This document shows, piece by piece, positions 51,426-60,368 of a stretch of DNA of 64,000 nt. The stretch comes from a virus, in the IMG/VR virus record IMGVR_UViG_3300021197_001949, positions 1 through 64,000 of that record; one strand, written 5' to 3'. The notes under the pieces are model-generated. The model made no database searches. It saw only the letters and a program-made list of their open reading frames with translations, and was not told where the DNA came from. The translations under genes were made by a program, and so were the position numbers. Each line of letters opens with the position of its first letter. Position 1 is the first letter of the stretch.

Positions 51426-52769
51426 ATGGAAGATTTAGAATACAAAAAACAGATACTAGATACGAAAAGTGCAAGTTTTTGTGGAGCCAAGTGGTATAAT
51501 GCCACTATATGGTTGGGCAGTGGTATGACCACAAGTTGTCATCACCCACTTCCACACAAGATTGATCTAGAAGCAATCAAAACTAATCCTAGTGCAATAC
51601 ACAACACAGCACAAAAGAAACTGGAACGTAAACAGATGCAGTGCGGAGACAGACCAAAAGGCTGTGAATACTGTTGGAAGATAGAGGATATCAAAAGAGA
51701 TAATATCAGCGACAGGGTCTACAAATCAAAAATATTTACAAACGAAGCATTGGACTACGCACACAAAACTGATGCCAACACAGATGTAAATCTTAAAACA
51801 CTAGAAATAGCATTTGATAGGACCTGTAACTTTGCCTGTACATACTGTAATCCTGCATTTAGTTCAACGTGGGCAAACAATATCAAGAGGCAAGGACCAT
51901 ACACAGACATGAAAACAGATGGACGTAATCACTTCACCCATAGTCATGAAAGTGCAGAGCCATATAAGAAGGACGAAACGAATCCCTACGTGGAAGCGTT
52001 CTACAAATGGTGGGAAACAGATCTACACAAAAGTTTAGATGAATTAAGGATCACAGGCGGAGAGCCAATGATGTCGCCTAACCTGTGGAGACTGTTGGAT
52101 TGGATAGAAACACAAGGCGATAAAATGAATCCTAACATGACACTTGCCGTAAATTCTAACCTGGGTGCAAAGCAAAGCATCATTGACAGATTTAAAACAA
52201 AATTAAAGAAGTTTGAAAACTTTGAACTGTATACCAGTTGTGAAGCAACATTTGGACAAGCAGAATACATCAGAGATGGGTTGGTATACGGAGATTGGCA
52301 TAGTAATTTCTTGCATATGATGTTGGACAAAGTTCCACGTGCGATCCATAACATGTGTACCATAAATGCACTGTGTTTGGAGTCTCTTCCTAACCTGTTG
52401 GAAAAAATGGTATGGTTTAAGAGTGCGAGCAAGGTGTACGGACCGGAGGTCAATTTCACATTGAATATATTGAGGTTTCCTAGTTTCCAATCACCACTTG
52501 TTCTACCGGACGACCTGAGAAATAAATTTAAAGGGGACTTGGTAAAGTTTTTAAATAGCAATGAACAGCATCTAGAACACATGGAAATTAATCAAACTCA
52601 AAGGCTTATTGACTATCTGGATGTTGTGAAGACCCCACACGCAGGGGCGGCCGAACAGAGTAAACTACAAAAAGACTTTAAAGCATTTTACAGTCAATAC
52701 GACAAACGATCAGGAAAGGACTTCGAGAAGACTTTTCCAATAATAGGAGAATGGTACTGTGGCATATGA
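51426..52769 (+). CDS. Radical SAM protein 2, paralogue of protein 1
   Basis: A 447-residue protein from the ATG at 51426, which gives an N-terminus matching protein 1. N-terminal cluster: Cys19-x3-Trp23, Cys38, Cys80-x2-Cys83-Trp. Radical SAM motif Cys134-x3-Cys138-x2-Cys141 (TCNFACTYC), then GGEPMM near residue 215 and a helical C-terminal half ending KTFPIIGEWYCGI. The similarity to protein 1 extends along the whole length (for example RDGL, PYVEAF/PYVTAF). It is AT-richer than the first copy in wobble positions. Function unknown; acting with the other four is inferred from tandem layout. Confidence 0.78.
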   Translation: MEDLEYKKQILDTKSASFCGAKWYNATIWLGSGMTTSCHHPLPHKIDLEAIKTNPSAIHNTAQKKLERKQMQCGDRPKGCEYCWKIEDIKRDNISDRVYKSKIFTNEALDYAHKTDANTDVNLKTLEIAFDRTCNFACTYCNPAFSSTWANNIKRQGPYTDMKTDGRNHFTHSHESAEPYKKDETNPYVEAFYKWWETDLHKSLDELRITGGEPMMSPNLWRLLDWIETQGDKMNPNMTLAVNSNLGAKQSIIDRFKTKLKKFENFELYTSCEATFGQAEYIRDGLVYGDWHSNFLHMMLDKVPRAIHNMCTINALCLESLPNLLEKMVWFKSASKVYGPEVNFTLNILRFPSFQSPLVLPDDLRNKFKGDLVKFLNSNEQHLEHMEINQTQRLIDYLDVVKTPHAGAAEQSKLQKDFKAFYSQYDKRSGKDFEKTFPIIGEWYCGI

Positions 52770-54057
52770 GTACGGGGCCAAAGAGCCCGAGAAACTAAAA
52801 ATTAAAGATATGACTCCTAGAGAAAAAGAGTTGTTGATAGAGAGTGATACATTTTGTATGCTTCCATGGATGCATTTACATGCCTATCCGGATGGCAGGG
52901 CATACCCTTGTTGTTTTTCGTTTGATGCCTATCCTGTTGGCAATCTAAACAAACATAGTCTGAAGGAAGTGTTTAACGGAGATAAGATGAAAGAAATGCG
53001 AGTCAGGATGTTGAATAACCAGAAATCACGTGAATGTATGAAATGTTATGATCAAGAGAAATCGGGCTTTTTCTCATTACGTCTGAGTTCCAATAAACAT
53101 TTTGGTCACAATATTCCTCTGGTACACAACACACTACCAAACGGTGAAGCGGACTTCGTGATGAAGTACTGGGACATACGTTTCTCAAACTTGTGTAACA
53201 TGGCTTGCAGGAGTTGTGGTACGTGGTTTAGTTCGAATTGGTACGAAGATCATAAAAAACTTACAGGCAGTCCACCACCACATGCAAAAGTAATGAAAGT
53301 GGGAAGAAGCACCAATGACATGTGGGAACAGATGCTGGAGTCATTCGAACACGCAGAACAGTTCTACTTTGCAGGTGGTGAGCCAATCATAATGGAGGAG
53401 CATTATAGGATATTGAAAGAATTAGACAAACGTAAAATGTATCACGTGAGATTAATCTACAACACAAACTTTAGTAGAACAACGTTTAAGGATATCGATG
53501 TATTTGAATTATGGAACAAGTTTGACTCGGTATCGATCGGGGCCAGCCTAGATGCGGAAGGATCAAGAGCGGAACTTATGCGTAAAGGAACTGTATGGCA
53601 AGAAACAGTGGCAAACAGGAAACGTATGATGGAAGTTTGTCCACAGGTGGATTTTTACATATCATCAACTGTGGGACTGGTTAACAGTTTGCATGTGACT
53701 GATTTTCATAAGAGTTGGGTAGATCAAGGGTTGATCAAACCTGCAGACTTCAACTTCAATCTTTTGCAACACCCGATATGGCAGAGGATGGACATATTAC
53801 CACCAGAATACAAACAGCAAGTCAAAGAAAAATACGAGTCACACATAGAATGGTTGAAGGACAAGGATCCATTGACAAGAGCAACCAAAGGATACGAATC
53901 AGCAATCAAATGGATGCTAAAAGAAGACAATCAAAAACACCTAGAGCTCCATATTGATCAAACAAAGAAATATGACAAAATGAGGAATGAGAACACATTA
54001 GACGTGTTCCCAGAATGGAAAGAACTGTTTGACAAGTATGACAAGAATAAAACCTAA
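52759..54057 (+). CDS. Radical SAM protein 3
   Basis: A 432-residue protein starting at GTG 52759 (GGAG 9 bases upstream). The N-terminal cluster is Cys33-x2-Pro-Trp (CMLPWMHLHAYPDG), Cys51-Cys52, and Cys93-x2-Cys96. The radical SAM motif is Cys146-x3-Cys150-x2-Cys153 (LCNMACRSC), then GGEPIIMEE near residue 210. CxxPWxH...G...PCC is a SPASM-like pattern, which in most enzymes sits after the core; here it is in front. It belongs to the same subfamily as proteins 4 and 5. Overlaps the previous gene by 11 bases. Confidence 0.8.
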   Translation: MAYEYGAKEPEKLKIKDMTPREKELLIESDTFCMLPWMHLHAYPDGRAYPCCFSFDAYPVGNLNKHSLKEVFNGDKMKEMRVRMLNNQKSRECMKCYDQEKSGFFSLRLSSNKHFGHNIPLVHNTLPNGEADFVMKYWDIRFSNLCNMACRSCGTWFSSNWYEDHKKLTGSPPPHAKVMKVGRSTNDMWEQMLESFEHAEQFYFAGGEPIIMEEHYRILKELDKRKMYHVRLIYNTNFSRTTFKDIDVFELWNKFDSVSIGASLDAEGSRAELMRKGTVWQETVANRKRMMEVCPQVDFYISSTVGLVNSLHVTDFHKSWVDQGLIKPADFNFNLLQHPIWQRMDILPPEYKQQVKEKYESHIEWLKDKDPLTRATKGYESAIKWMLKEDNQKHLELHIDQTKKYDKMRNENTLDVFPEWKELFDKYDKNKT

Positions 54058-55321
54058 AGACGGCAACAAGACATTCTGCATGGCGCCATGGACGCACACG
54101 TATCTGTCACCCCAGACTGAGAGACGTATGTGTTGTGCATCGAGGGAGCCTGCACAGAGTTTCAAGCAGTACATAGACACAGGCAATGACGCCAAGGAAT
54201 ACAAGCCTCTAACACTGAAAGAACACTGGAATTCAGATCACATGCGATCTGTGAGACTGCGTATGATGGCGGGGGAAGAACTGTCAGAGTGTGAAGTGTG
54301 CGACCACAAACTGTTGAACACAGACGTATACAGGTCATACTGGAATCAGTTGTTCAAGGACAGGGTAGACGAAGCATTTGAAAGCACGGACGAGACGGGT
54401 GCGACCACAATGCAAACGATCAGTTTTGATTATAGGTTCAACAACCTATGCAACTTCAAATGTAGGATGTGTGGTGACATGTTGAGCAGTAGTTGGGAAG
54501 CAGAATCTAGGAAAAATAAAACTTGGACCAAGGAATCACAACCATGGATGGCATCACCTTTAAGGGAACAAATAATAAAATTCCAAGACACGCAGGTTGT
54601 ACAGGAGTTCGTCGAAGCAGTTGAAACAAAAAGAATAAAAGAAATATATTGGTGCGGTGGAGAACCGTTAATGTGGGAGATGCATTGGAAAGCCATGCAA
54701 CGAATAATAGAACTAGGATTCGCAAAAGAAGTTTATGTGAGATACAACACCAATCTAAGCAGGACGTCATTCAAAGGCACAAAGTTATTTGACTTGTTAC
54801 CGCAGTTCCAAGACTGGCAAATATGTTCATCACTGGACGGAACAGGAGAAGTTGGTGAATATATCAGAGACGGACTGAACTATGAGCAGTGGTTACGTAA
54901 TTTCAAAGAAGGATTAGCAGTGGCAAAAACGGCCAGGGAGATGAGATTAGATTACACAATTACAATGCCTGGTTTGCTAGAACTTAAAAATATGTTTGAT
55001 TTAAGCAGAGAGCTGGACACAGAGATATTGACAAAAGTCATGTTCACTTTTAGCAATGATGAGGTTCTAAGTCCATTAGCACTGCCTAAACAACTGCTAC
55101 ACACACTCATTGACGAAGCACTGGCATACATGGAACCTCTTGCCTCTAGAAAACAACGCTCATTGATAGACGTAATAAAAAATTTAAAAAATAGAGAAAC
55201 CTTTACACCAACTAAAAAAGGAAAACAGAGACAAGAAAGCATTGACAAGATCAGAAGACAGGATATAGCCAAAATATTAAGCAGAGATGAAAGGGTGTTG
55301 GACTGGTGGACAAGTATATAG
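54038..55321 (+). CDS. Radical SAM protein 4
   Basis: A 427-residue protein from the ATG at 54038 (an in-frame TTG lies 9 bases earlier). N-terminal cluster: Cys14-x2-Pro-Trp (CMAPWTHTYLSP), Cys32-Cys33, and Cys-x-x-Cys in SECEVCDHKLL. The radical SAM motif is Cys138-x3-Cys142-x2-Cys145 (LCNFKCRMC), and WCGGEPLMWE follows near residue 207. The last third is helical and ends DWWTSI. Lys/Arg-rich KKGKQRQESIDKIRRQ near the C-terminus might bind nucleic acid or phosphate; that is speculative. Confidence 0.8.
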   Translation: MTRIKPKDGNKTFCMAPWTHTYLSPQTERRMCCASREPAQSFKQYIDTGNDAKEYKPLTLKEHWNSDHMRSVRLRMMAGEELSECEVCDHKLLNTDVYRSYWNQLFKDRVDEAFESTDETGATTMQTISFDYRFNNLCNFKCRMCGDMLSSSWEAESRKNKTWTKESQPWMASPLREQIIKFQDTQVVQEFVEAVETKRIKEIYWCGGEPLMWEMHWKAMQRIIELGFAKEVYVRYNTNLSRTSFKGTKLFDLLPQFQDWQICSSLDGTGEVGEYIRDGLNYEQWLRNFKEGLAVAKTAREMRLDYTITMPGLLELKNMFDLSRELDTEILTKVMFTFSNDEVLSPLALPKQLLHTLIDEALAYMEPLASRKQRSLIDVIKNLKNRETFTPTKKGKQRQESIDKIRRQDIAKILSRDERVLDWWTSI

Positions 55322-56484
55322 ATTCAAACATATGTCCATTGCCGTGGAACCATTTAGAGGTTGATGTAAATGGCGGTGCATCTCCTTGCTGTTTGTACAA
55401 GGGCAGTATTCCTGGAGTAAAAGTGTACGAACAAAGTCTAAAGTCTATACAATATACAGAATACATGGACAATCTTAGAGCACAGTTTAGAAAAGGTGAA
55501 CGTCCTAAAGGTTGTCAGAGTTGTTGGCAAGAAGAAGATGCCGGCAAAACTTCTAAAAGGCAAAACTCCATATACAAGATGCGTAGCAGTCTAGAAAAAT
55601 GGACACCTAATAGCGAGCCAACGTTGAAGTTTATTGACTTTAAGTTAGGCAACGTGTGTAATTTAAAATGTAGGATATGTGGATCGTGGAGTTCTAGCAA
55701 ATGGGCACAGGAAGAAATAGATTATGAGACAGCCAAGGGTGGAGACAATCCTGTCGCTAGAAAACAACTGAAGGAGGGCGGCTGGCCAAAACGTAACCCA
55801 CAATTTTTTGAGGAGTTACAAGAGGATCTAAAACACGTGGAGTACTTTGAGTTCACCGGCGGCGAGCCGTTCATGATTAAGGACCACTTCAAGATCTTGA
55901 TGCATTGTGTGGAGAAGGGATATGCAAAGAACATAGACATACACTACAACACCAACGGCACACAGTTGCCTCCGCAGGATATATTTGACCTGTGGAGTTA
56001 TTTCAAACATGTAGAAGTGGCGTTCAGCATCGATGACGTCGGAGAACCTTTTGAGTATCAGAGGCATCCAGCCAAATGGAGAGAGGTGAGTCAGAATCTC
56101 GTCAAGTTTAAGGAAATGAAAACACACAACATGGATTTCCAGATATGTTCTACGGTTTCTATTTTTAACGTTTTTAACTGGGCCAAGATAGCATTATGGG
56201 TGGCACAATTCCAGCCGAAGTTCTTCTACGTCAACACCTGTTTTGATCCGGACGTGTTCAACATACAGACACTGCCACGACAGGTAAAAGACATAGTAGT
56301 GGACAGATACCACATGCTCACAGACTATCAGCCCAGCATACGATTCATGAATGCGGCCGACAGGGATACTCCTGAGATACGGGCAGAAAGAAAAAGAAGG
56401 ATACTACAGACGGACCGGTATCGGAAGGAAAATTTTGGAGAGGTGTTCCCACTTTTAAATAACATATTGAGGATATATGAGTAA
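55306..56484 (+). CDS. Radical SAM protein 5
   Basis: A 392-residue protein from a GTG at 55306, overlapping the previous gene by 16 bases. N-terminal cluster Cys10-x2-Pro-Trp-Asn-His (CPLPWNH), Cys28-Cys29, then GCQSCWQEED. Radical SAM motif Cys118-x3-Cys122-x2-Cys125 (VCNLKCRIC), GGEPFMIKD near 190, and NTNGTQLPP plus SIDDVGEPFEYQR in the second half, which is typical of the radical SAM barrel. It is the shortest of the five and is followed directly by an SGNH-type gene (ATG overlaps by 8 bases). Confidence 0.8.
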   Translation: MDKYIDSNICPLPWNHLEVDVNGGASPCCLYKGSIPGVKVYEQSLKSIQYTEYMDNLRAQFRKGERPKGCQSCWQEEDAGKTSKRQNSIYKMRSSLEKWTPNSEPTLKFIDFKLGNVCNLKCRICGSWSSSKWAQEEIDYETAKGGDNPVARKQLKEGGWPKRNPQFFEELQEDLKHVEYFEFTGGEPFMIKDHFKILMHCVEKGYAKNIDIHYNTNGTQLPPQDIFDLWSYFKHVEVAFSIDDVGEPFEYQRHPAKWREVSQNLVKFKEMKTHNMDFQICSTVSIFNVFNWAKIALWVAQFQPKFFYVNTCFDPDVFNIQTLPRQVKDIVVDRYHMLTDYQPSIRFMNAADRDTPEIRAERKRRILQTDRYRKENFGEVFPLLNNILRIYE

Positions 56485-57280
56485 ATTTATAGCAGGCGGA
56501 TGCAGTTTCACGTTGGGCAATGAACTCAGTGATGACAAGGATGGAAAGACACCATCCAAAAAATCTTGGGCCCATGGCTTATTCAAAACCTGTAGGGACG
56601 ACGACAACACAACGTATCTGTGCTCTGCTTTCGGTGGTCTAGGAAATTCTGCGATAGCCAGGAGGACCTTCAATGCTATAAGCCAGAGTGAACGTGTGGA
56701 CTGTGTGGTCGTGATGTGGAGTTTCCTGTCCAGGTATGACTGGGCCATGCCCAGGCACAAATCTTTAGAAAACACTAGGTGGACATCTATTTCTCCCTGG
56801 GACACGAACGCAGGCAATGAAGAAGCACTAATAACATTGGCAGGATCAGAGACACAGCAGGAGCAATGGAGAACCAGGAGGGACACATTCGCGGAGTCGG
56901 GAGTGAAACCGTTCGCGGAAGCAATCTACAAACATGCGGCCAACCAGTACCACGAGACATACCTCAGTTGGAAGAGCATAATCTGGTTGCAGAACATCCT
57001 GGAGAAGAAGAAAATACCATACATGTTTACCCTGGCGGACAATACCTTGTTCTATAACGAATTTAAGCAACACAAGGATCAAGATACTTTTATGACTGCT
57101 CTGCATGACGAGATCAATTTTAATAATTGGTATTTCTTTGGAGAAAGGAAAATGGGGTTCAACCAATGGGCAATGCTGGAAGATTATCCACGTGGTACAA
57201 CACACCCACTTGACGAGGCACACCGAGATGCTGTAAAATTAATGCTACCAACGTTTAAAAAACTAATAGGAGAGAAATAA
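56477..57280 (+). CDS. SGNH/GDSL-hydrolase-like protein in the carbohydrate operon
   Basis: A 267-residue protein with GGCSFTLGNEL at residues 7-17 (Ser nucleophile after GC), FGGLGNSAIARRTFNAI near 53 (second block, Gly and Asn of the oxyanion hole), a WSFLSRYDW stretch, and RGTTHPLDEAHRDAVKLM near the C-terminus (Asp/His pair; here the His is in THP). GAGG lies 5 bases before the ATG. It shares its motif series with the protein at 9992-10996. An esterase or acyltransferase acting on a glycan is likely. TAATG connects it with the next small gene. Confidence 0.65.
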   Translation: MSKFIAGGCSFTLGNELSDDKDGKTPSKKSWAHGLFKTCRDDDNTTYLCSAFGGLGNSAIARRTFNAISQSERVDCVVVMWSFLSRYDWAMPRHKSLENTRWTSISPWDTNAGNEEALITLAGSETQQEQWRTRRDTFAESGVKPFAEAIYKHAANQYHETYLSWKSIIWLQNILEKKKIPYMFTLADNTLFYNEFKQHKDQDTFMTALHDEINFNNWYFFGERKMGFNQWAMLEDYPRGTTHPLDEAHRDAVKLMLPTFKKLIGEK

Positions 57281-57384
57281 TGTTCACTTGGATTAAGAAC
57301 CTGATCAACAAGATCAAACAAGAGATCAAGTACAGGAAGAGATTGAAAGAACTCAAAAAGAAAGATCCATTCATATACAAATAG
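57280..57384 (+). CDS. 34-residue basic helical peptide
   Basis: A short gene with AGGAG 7 bases before its ATG, overlapping the stop of the SGNH gene (TAATG). It ends one base before the next ATG. The product starts MFTWIKNLINKIK, has a strongly basic helix with Lys/Arg at regular spacing and ends DPFIYK. It could be an amphipathic helix that binds membrane or partner proteins. I believe similar short proteins occur in marine T4-like phages, but I did not check. The coupling argues that it is translated. Confidence 0.7.
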   Translation: MFTWIKNLINKIKQEIKYRKRLKELKKKDPFIYK

Positions 57385-57385
57385 G

Positions 57386-57943
57386 ATGGTGCTCACAAAA
57401 ATTAAGAAAGCGTTGGAAAAAACGCCAAAGTTCGAACTGATCGAACTGCCTTACATAGATGTCACGGAAGATCCTGTGAGACCAGAATTGAGTCTGGAAT
57501 TCAGACAGGCATACGGTAGAAAGATATACGGCATCAAGGACGTGGAGGGCGACATAGCGGCCGTGATGTGTTTCGCATTCACACATGGTATTCCCAAAAG
57601 TGTAGAGGAGATGGACACCATGAGCCGGGACGCCGCTATGCAGGCCATACACAGGGCAGGACAACAAGGTTCGGTAGCAATAGCCTACACGGTGTGGGCC
57701 AAGAAGAAAGGCGGTGGCAAGCACATAGTCAATGAAGTATACAAGATGATCAAACAAAGCAATCACCTTAATAGACTGATTACATTGAGTCCATTAACGG
57801 ACATGGCCAGGAAGTTCCATCTCAAGAATGGAGCCAAGGAAGTGCAGGTTAACCTCACAACACAGAATTTCGAGTATGACGTAGAGTTGAATGATTGGGA
57901 GAAGTTCAGGGACAGGGCGAAAGGGTGGTTTAACATCAAATGA
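57386..57943 (+). CDS. GNAT-family N-acetyltransferase
   Basis: A 185-residue protein. The GNAT fold is visible as GDIAAVMCFAF (strand), SVAIAYTVWAKKKGGGKHIVNEVYKMI (strand 4 with the Gly-rich acetyl-CoA loop GGGKH near 110), RLITLSPLTDMARKFHLKNGAKEV (final helix-strand pair). These enzymes acetylate an amino group, for example on an amino sugar made by the aminotransferase further down the operon (inferred). It overlaps the carbamoyltransferase by 4 bases (ATGA). Confidence 0.75.
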   Translation: MVLTKIKKALEKTPKFELIELPYIDVTEDPVRPELSLEFRQAYGRKIYGIKDVEGDIAAVMCFAFTHGIPKSVEEMDTMSRDAAMQAIHRAGQQGSVAIAYTVWAKKKGGGKHIVNEVYKMIKQSNHLNRLITLSPLTDMARKFHLKNGAKEVQVNLTTQNFEYDVELNDWEKFRDRAKGWFNIK

Positions 57944-59412
57944 AGATACTAGGAATAAATTGCATGAATCACGATGCCGCAATGGCAGTTGTCGACTACA
58001 GCTCAGGAATGGGTGAGATACTATGGGCGGCACACAGTGAACGATATTCAAAGGTAAAGAATGATCACTACCTGAATCAGAAGATAGTGGACGAGGCCAA
58101 CACGTTTGGTCCTTTCGACAAAGTGGTGTACTACGAGAAACCCTTGCTTAAGAAAACGAGACAGTTCTACGCAGGACAGTATGGTTTGGCCATGAGTTAC
58201 ACAGAGATGCCACAATGGCATTTGGATCACTTTGGCATAAAGATAGATGAATACGTCAAACACCACGACTCACACGCCGCGGCAGGATACTTCACGTCAC
58301 CGTTCAAGGACACAGGAGCAACTATACTCACAGTGGACGCCATAGGTGAGTGGGATACTGTTTCCATATCAACAGCGGATAAGAATCACATAGAAAGAAA
58401 AGAAACAATCAAATATCCACACAGCATAGGTATATTGTATTCAGCATTCACACATCGTTGTGGACTCAAGCCTGCGGAAGAGGAATACATCCTGATGGGA
58501 ATGGCCGCTTATGGCACGCCAAAGTACAAACAGAAGATATATGATGACTTCGTGGAACAGTCTCCTTTCAAACTTAAACAGAATTTACACAGGGGACTGA
58601 GCGGTTGGGAACCAAACGCAGACGTGATGGACATAGCGGCCAGCATACAGGCAGTCACAGAAGAATGCCTCGCAGATCTATGGACGAGAGCATCCAAGTA
58701 TGGCAGTAGGAACTTGGTGTATGCAGGCGGGGTGGCACTCAATTGTGCCGCAAATAGAGTATTGGCAAACATGGGACTGTTCGATAACATATGGATTATT
58801 CCAAATCCAGGAGATGCAGGGTCAAGCCTAGGATGTATTGCCGCACACGAAAAGAGACATCTTAATTGGCAACACCCATTCCTTGGCCACAACATAGATG
58901 GAGAGTATCCTGTAGATGCACTGATAAAAGAATTAAAGGAAAACAAGATGGTAGGAGTGGCCAGTGGCAGGGCGGAGTTTGGTCCTAGGGCACTTGGTAA
59001 TAGATCACTGTTGGCAGACCCCAGGGGTGAGGACATCAAGGATCTGGTAAACTCAATCAAGAAAAGACAGAAGTTCAGACCGTTCGCTCCGGCCATATTA
59101 GAGGAGGATGTACACGAGTATTTTGACCTGCCTAAAGCAGTACAAAACACCCCTTATATGCAATTTACAGCGGCGTGTACGCATGGTAAAGAGTTTCCTG
59201 CCATAATACATCATGATCACACAAGTAGGGTCCAAACGGTGCGTAAGACGGATAATCCAGGGTTTCATGCGTTGTTAACGGAATGGAAACGACAGACTGG
59301 TTGCCCTATACTTTTGAACACCAGTTTGAACATAAAAGGACAACCAATAGTCAACGACAGGGAGGATGGTAAAGCGTTTACCAACAAATACGGAGTGAAA
59401 GTACTAGGATGA
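57940..59412 (+). CDS. Carbamoyltransferase (NodU/CmcH/TobZ family)
   Basis: A 490-residue protein with the two-domain plan of carbamoyltransferases. N-terminal ASKHA-type domain: MNHDAAMAVVDY near residue 9, HHDSHAAAGYF near 107, VDAIGEWDTVS, GGVALNCAANR near 266. C-terminal YrdC-like domain: ASGRAEFGPRALGNRSLLADPR near 345, KFRPFAPAIL near 375, NTSLNIKGQPIV near 465. It transfers a carbamoyl group from carbamoyl phosphate through an adenylate to a hydroxyl of a sugar or antibiotic. The acceptor here is unknown; a sugar from this operon is the obvious guess. Confidence 0.88.
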   Translation: MKILGINCMNHDAAMAVVDYSSGMGEILWAAHSERYSKVKNDHYLNQKIVDEANTFGPFDKVVYYEKPLLKKTRQFYAGQYGLAMSYTEMPQWHLDHFGIKIDEYVKHHDSHAAAGYFTSPFKDTGATILTVDAIGEWDTVSISTADKNHIERKETIKYPHSIGILYSAFTHRCGLKPAEEEYILMGMAAYGTPKYKQKIYDDFVEQSPFKLKQNLHRGLSGWEPNADVMDIAASIQAVTEECLADLWTRASKYGSRNLVYAGGVALNCAANRVLANMGLFDNIWIIPNPGDAGSSLGCIAAHEKRHLNWQHPFLGHNIDGEYPVDALIKELKENKMVGVASGRAEFGPRALGNRSLLADPRGEDIKDLVNSIKKRQKFRPFAPAILEEDVHEYFDLPKAVQNTPYMQFTAACTHGKEFPAIIHHDHTSRVQTVRKTDNPGFHALLTEWKRQTGCPILLNTSLNIKGQPIVNDREDGKAFTNKYGVKVLG

Positions 59413-60368
59413 AATATCTAATAACTGGCGGACTTGGATTTATTGGATCTAAGATTATTGAAAAACTTTCCAATGACGGACACAGTATCACGTGTGTGGA
59501 CAACGAAGACACGTATGACATACTGACAAAGGTGGAGTTAAACAAACTTATTGCGTGGAGGACACGTAACTGGATACACAAGAACATAAATGTGATAAAG
59601 GGTGACATACTAGATCGGATGGTATGTCTAAAAGCATTTACAACTCGTCCGGAGATTGTGATACATCTTGCAACGTACCCGAGGGCAAAGATAGTAGACC
59701 AAGATCCAATAAACGGAATACCCAAAGTGATCGGCACAACAACAAATTTATTGTGGCACGCCACTCAGTTTGACACAAAGAAATTTGTGTACATCAGCAG
59801 TAGTATGGTTTATGGAGATTTTGGAGACGGAACAAGGGAAGAATCAAACACTAAACCACAAAATATATATGGCGAGGCCAAACTCACAGGGGAGAGGTTA
59901 ACGAAACTATTCGCAAAGCGTGATGGACTAAATTACACGATAGTAAGACCCAGTGGCGTGTACGGTCCTGGTGACCTACCAGATAGGGTAGTATCTAAGT
60001 TTTTTGCCAAGGCGATGGCCAATGAACAGATCACTTTACACAACGGTGAGAACAAAGTGGACTTCACGTACAGGCAGGATGCCGCGTATGGAATAATCAA
60101 GGCGGCCAACAGTGAAGTTGCCAACACAAGTTTCAACATCACGGCGGGCAACGCTACAAGCCTAAGGACACTAGCAGAAACAATAATTGATATCACAGGC
60201 AGTAAGTCCGAAGTGAAAGACATCGGAATGCACAAATTGTACCCAATGAGGGGAACACTAGATATCAGAAGGGCAAAGGATCTGCTCGATTACGAACCAC
60301 AGTATTCATTTAGACAAGGACTTGAAAGTTACTATGACTGGATTCGACAGTATACAGGTAAGATTTAA
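59409..60368 (+). CDS. NAD-dependent nucleotide-sugar epimerase/dehydratase
   Basis: A 319-residue extended SDR protein. ITGGLGFIGSKIIEKL at residues 4-19 (NAD-binding GxxGxxG), VIHLATYPRAK near 85, SSSMVYGDFGDGTREES near 126 (Ser of the catalytic triad), IYGEAKLTGERL near 154 (Tyr-x-x-x-Lys), VRPSGVYGPGD near 180. Length and motifs fit UDP-glucose 4-epimerase or dTDP-glucose dehydratase relatives; the exact activity cannot be told. The ATG overlaps the stop of the carbamoyltransferase gene by 4 bases. Confidence 0.88.
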   Translation: MKYLITGGLGFIGSKIIEKLSNDGHSITCVDNEDTYDILTKVELNKLIAWRTRNWIHKNINVIKGDILDRMVCLKAFTTRPEIVIHLATYPRAKIVDQDPINGIPKVIGTTTNLLWHATQFDTKKFVYISSSMVYGDFGDGTREESNTKPQNIYGEAKLTGERLTKLFAKRDGLNYTIVRPSGVYGPGDLPDRVVSKFFAKAMANEQITLHNGENKVDFTYRQDAAYGIIKAANSEVANTSFNITAGNATSLRTLAETIIDITGSKSEVKDIGMHKLYPMRGTLDIRRAKDLLDYEPQYSFRQGLESYYDWIRQYTGKI

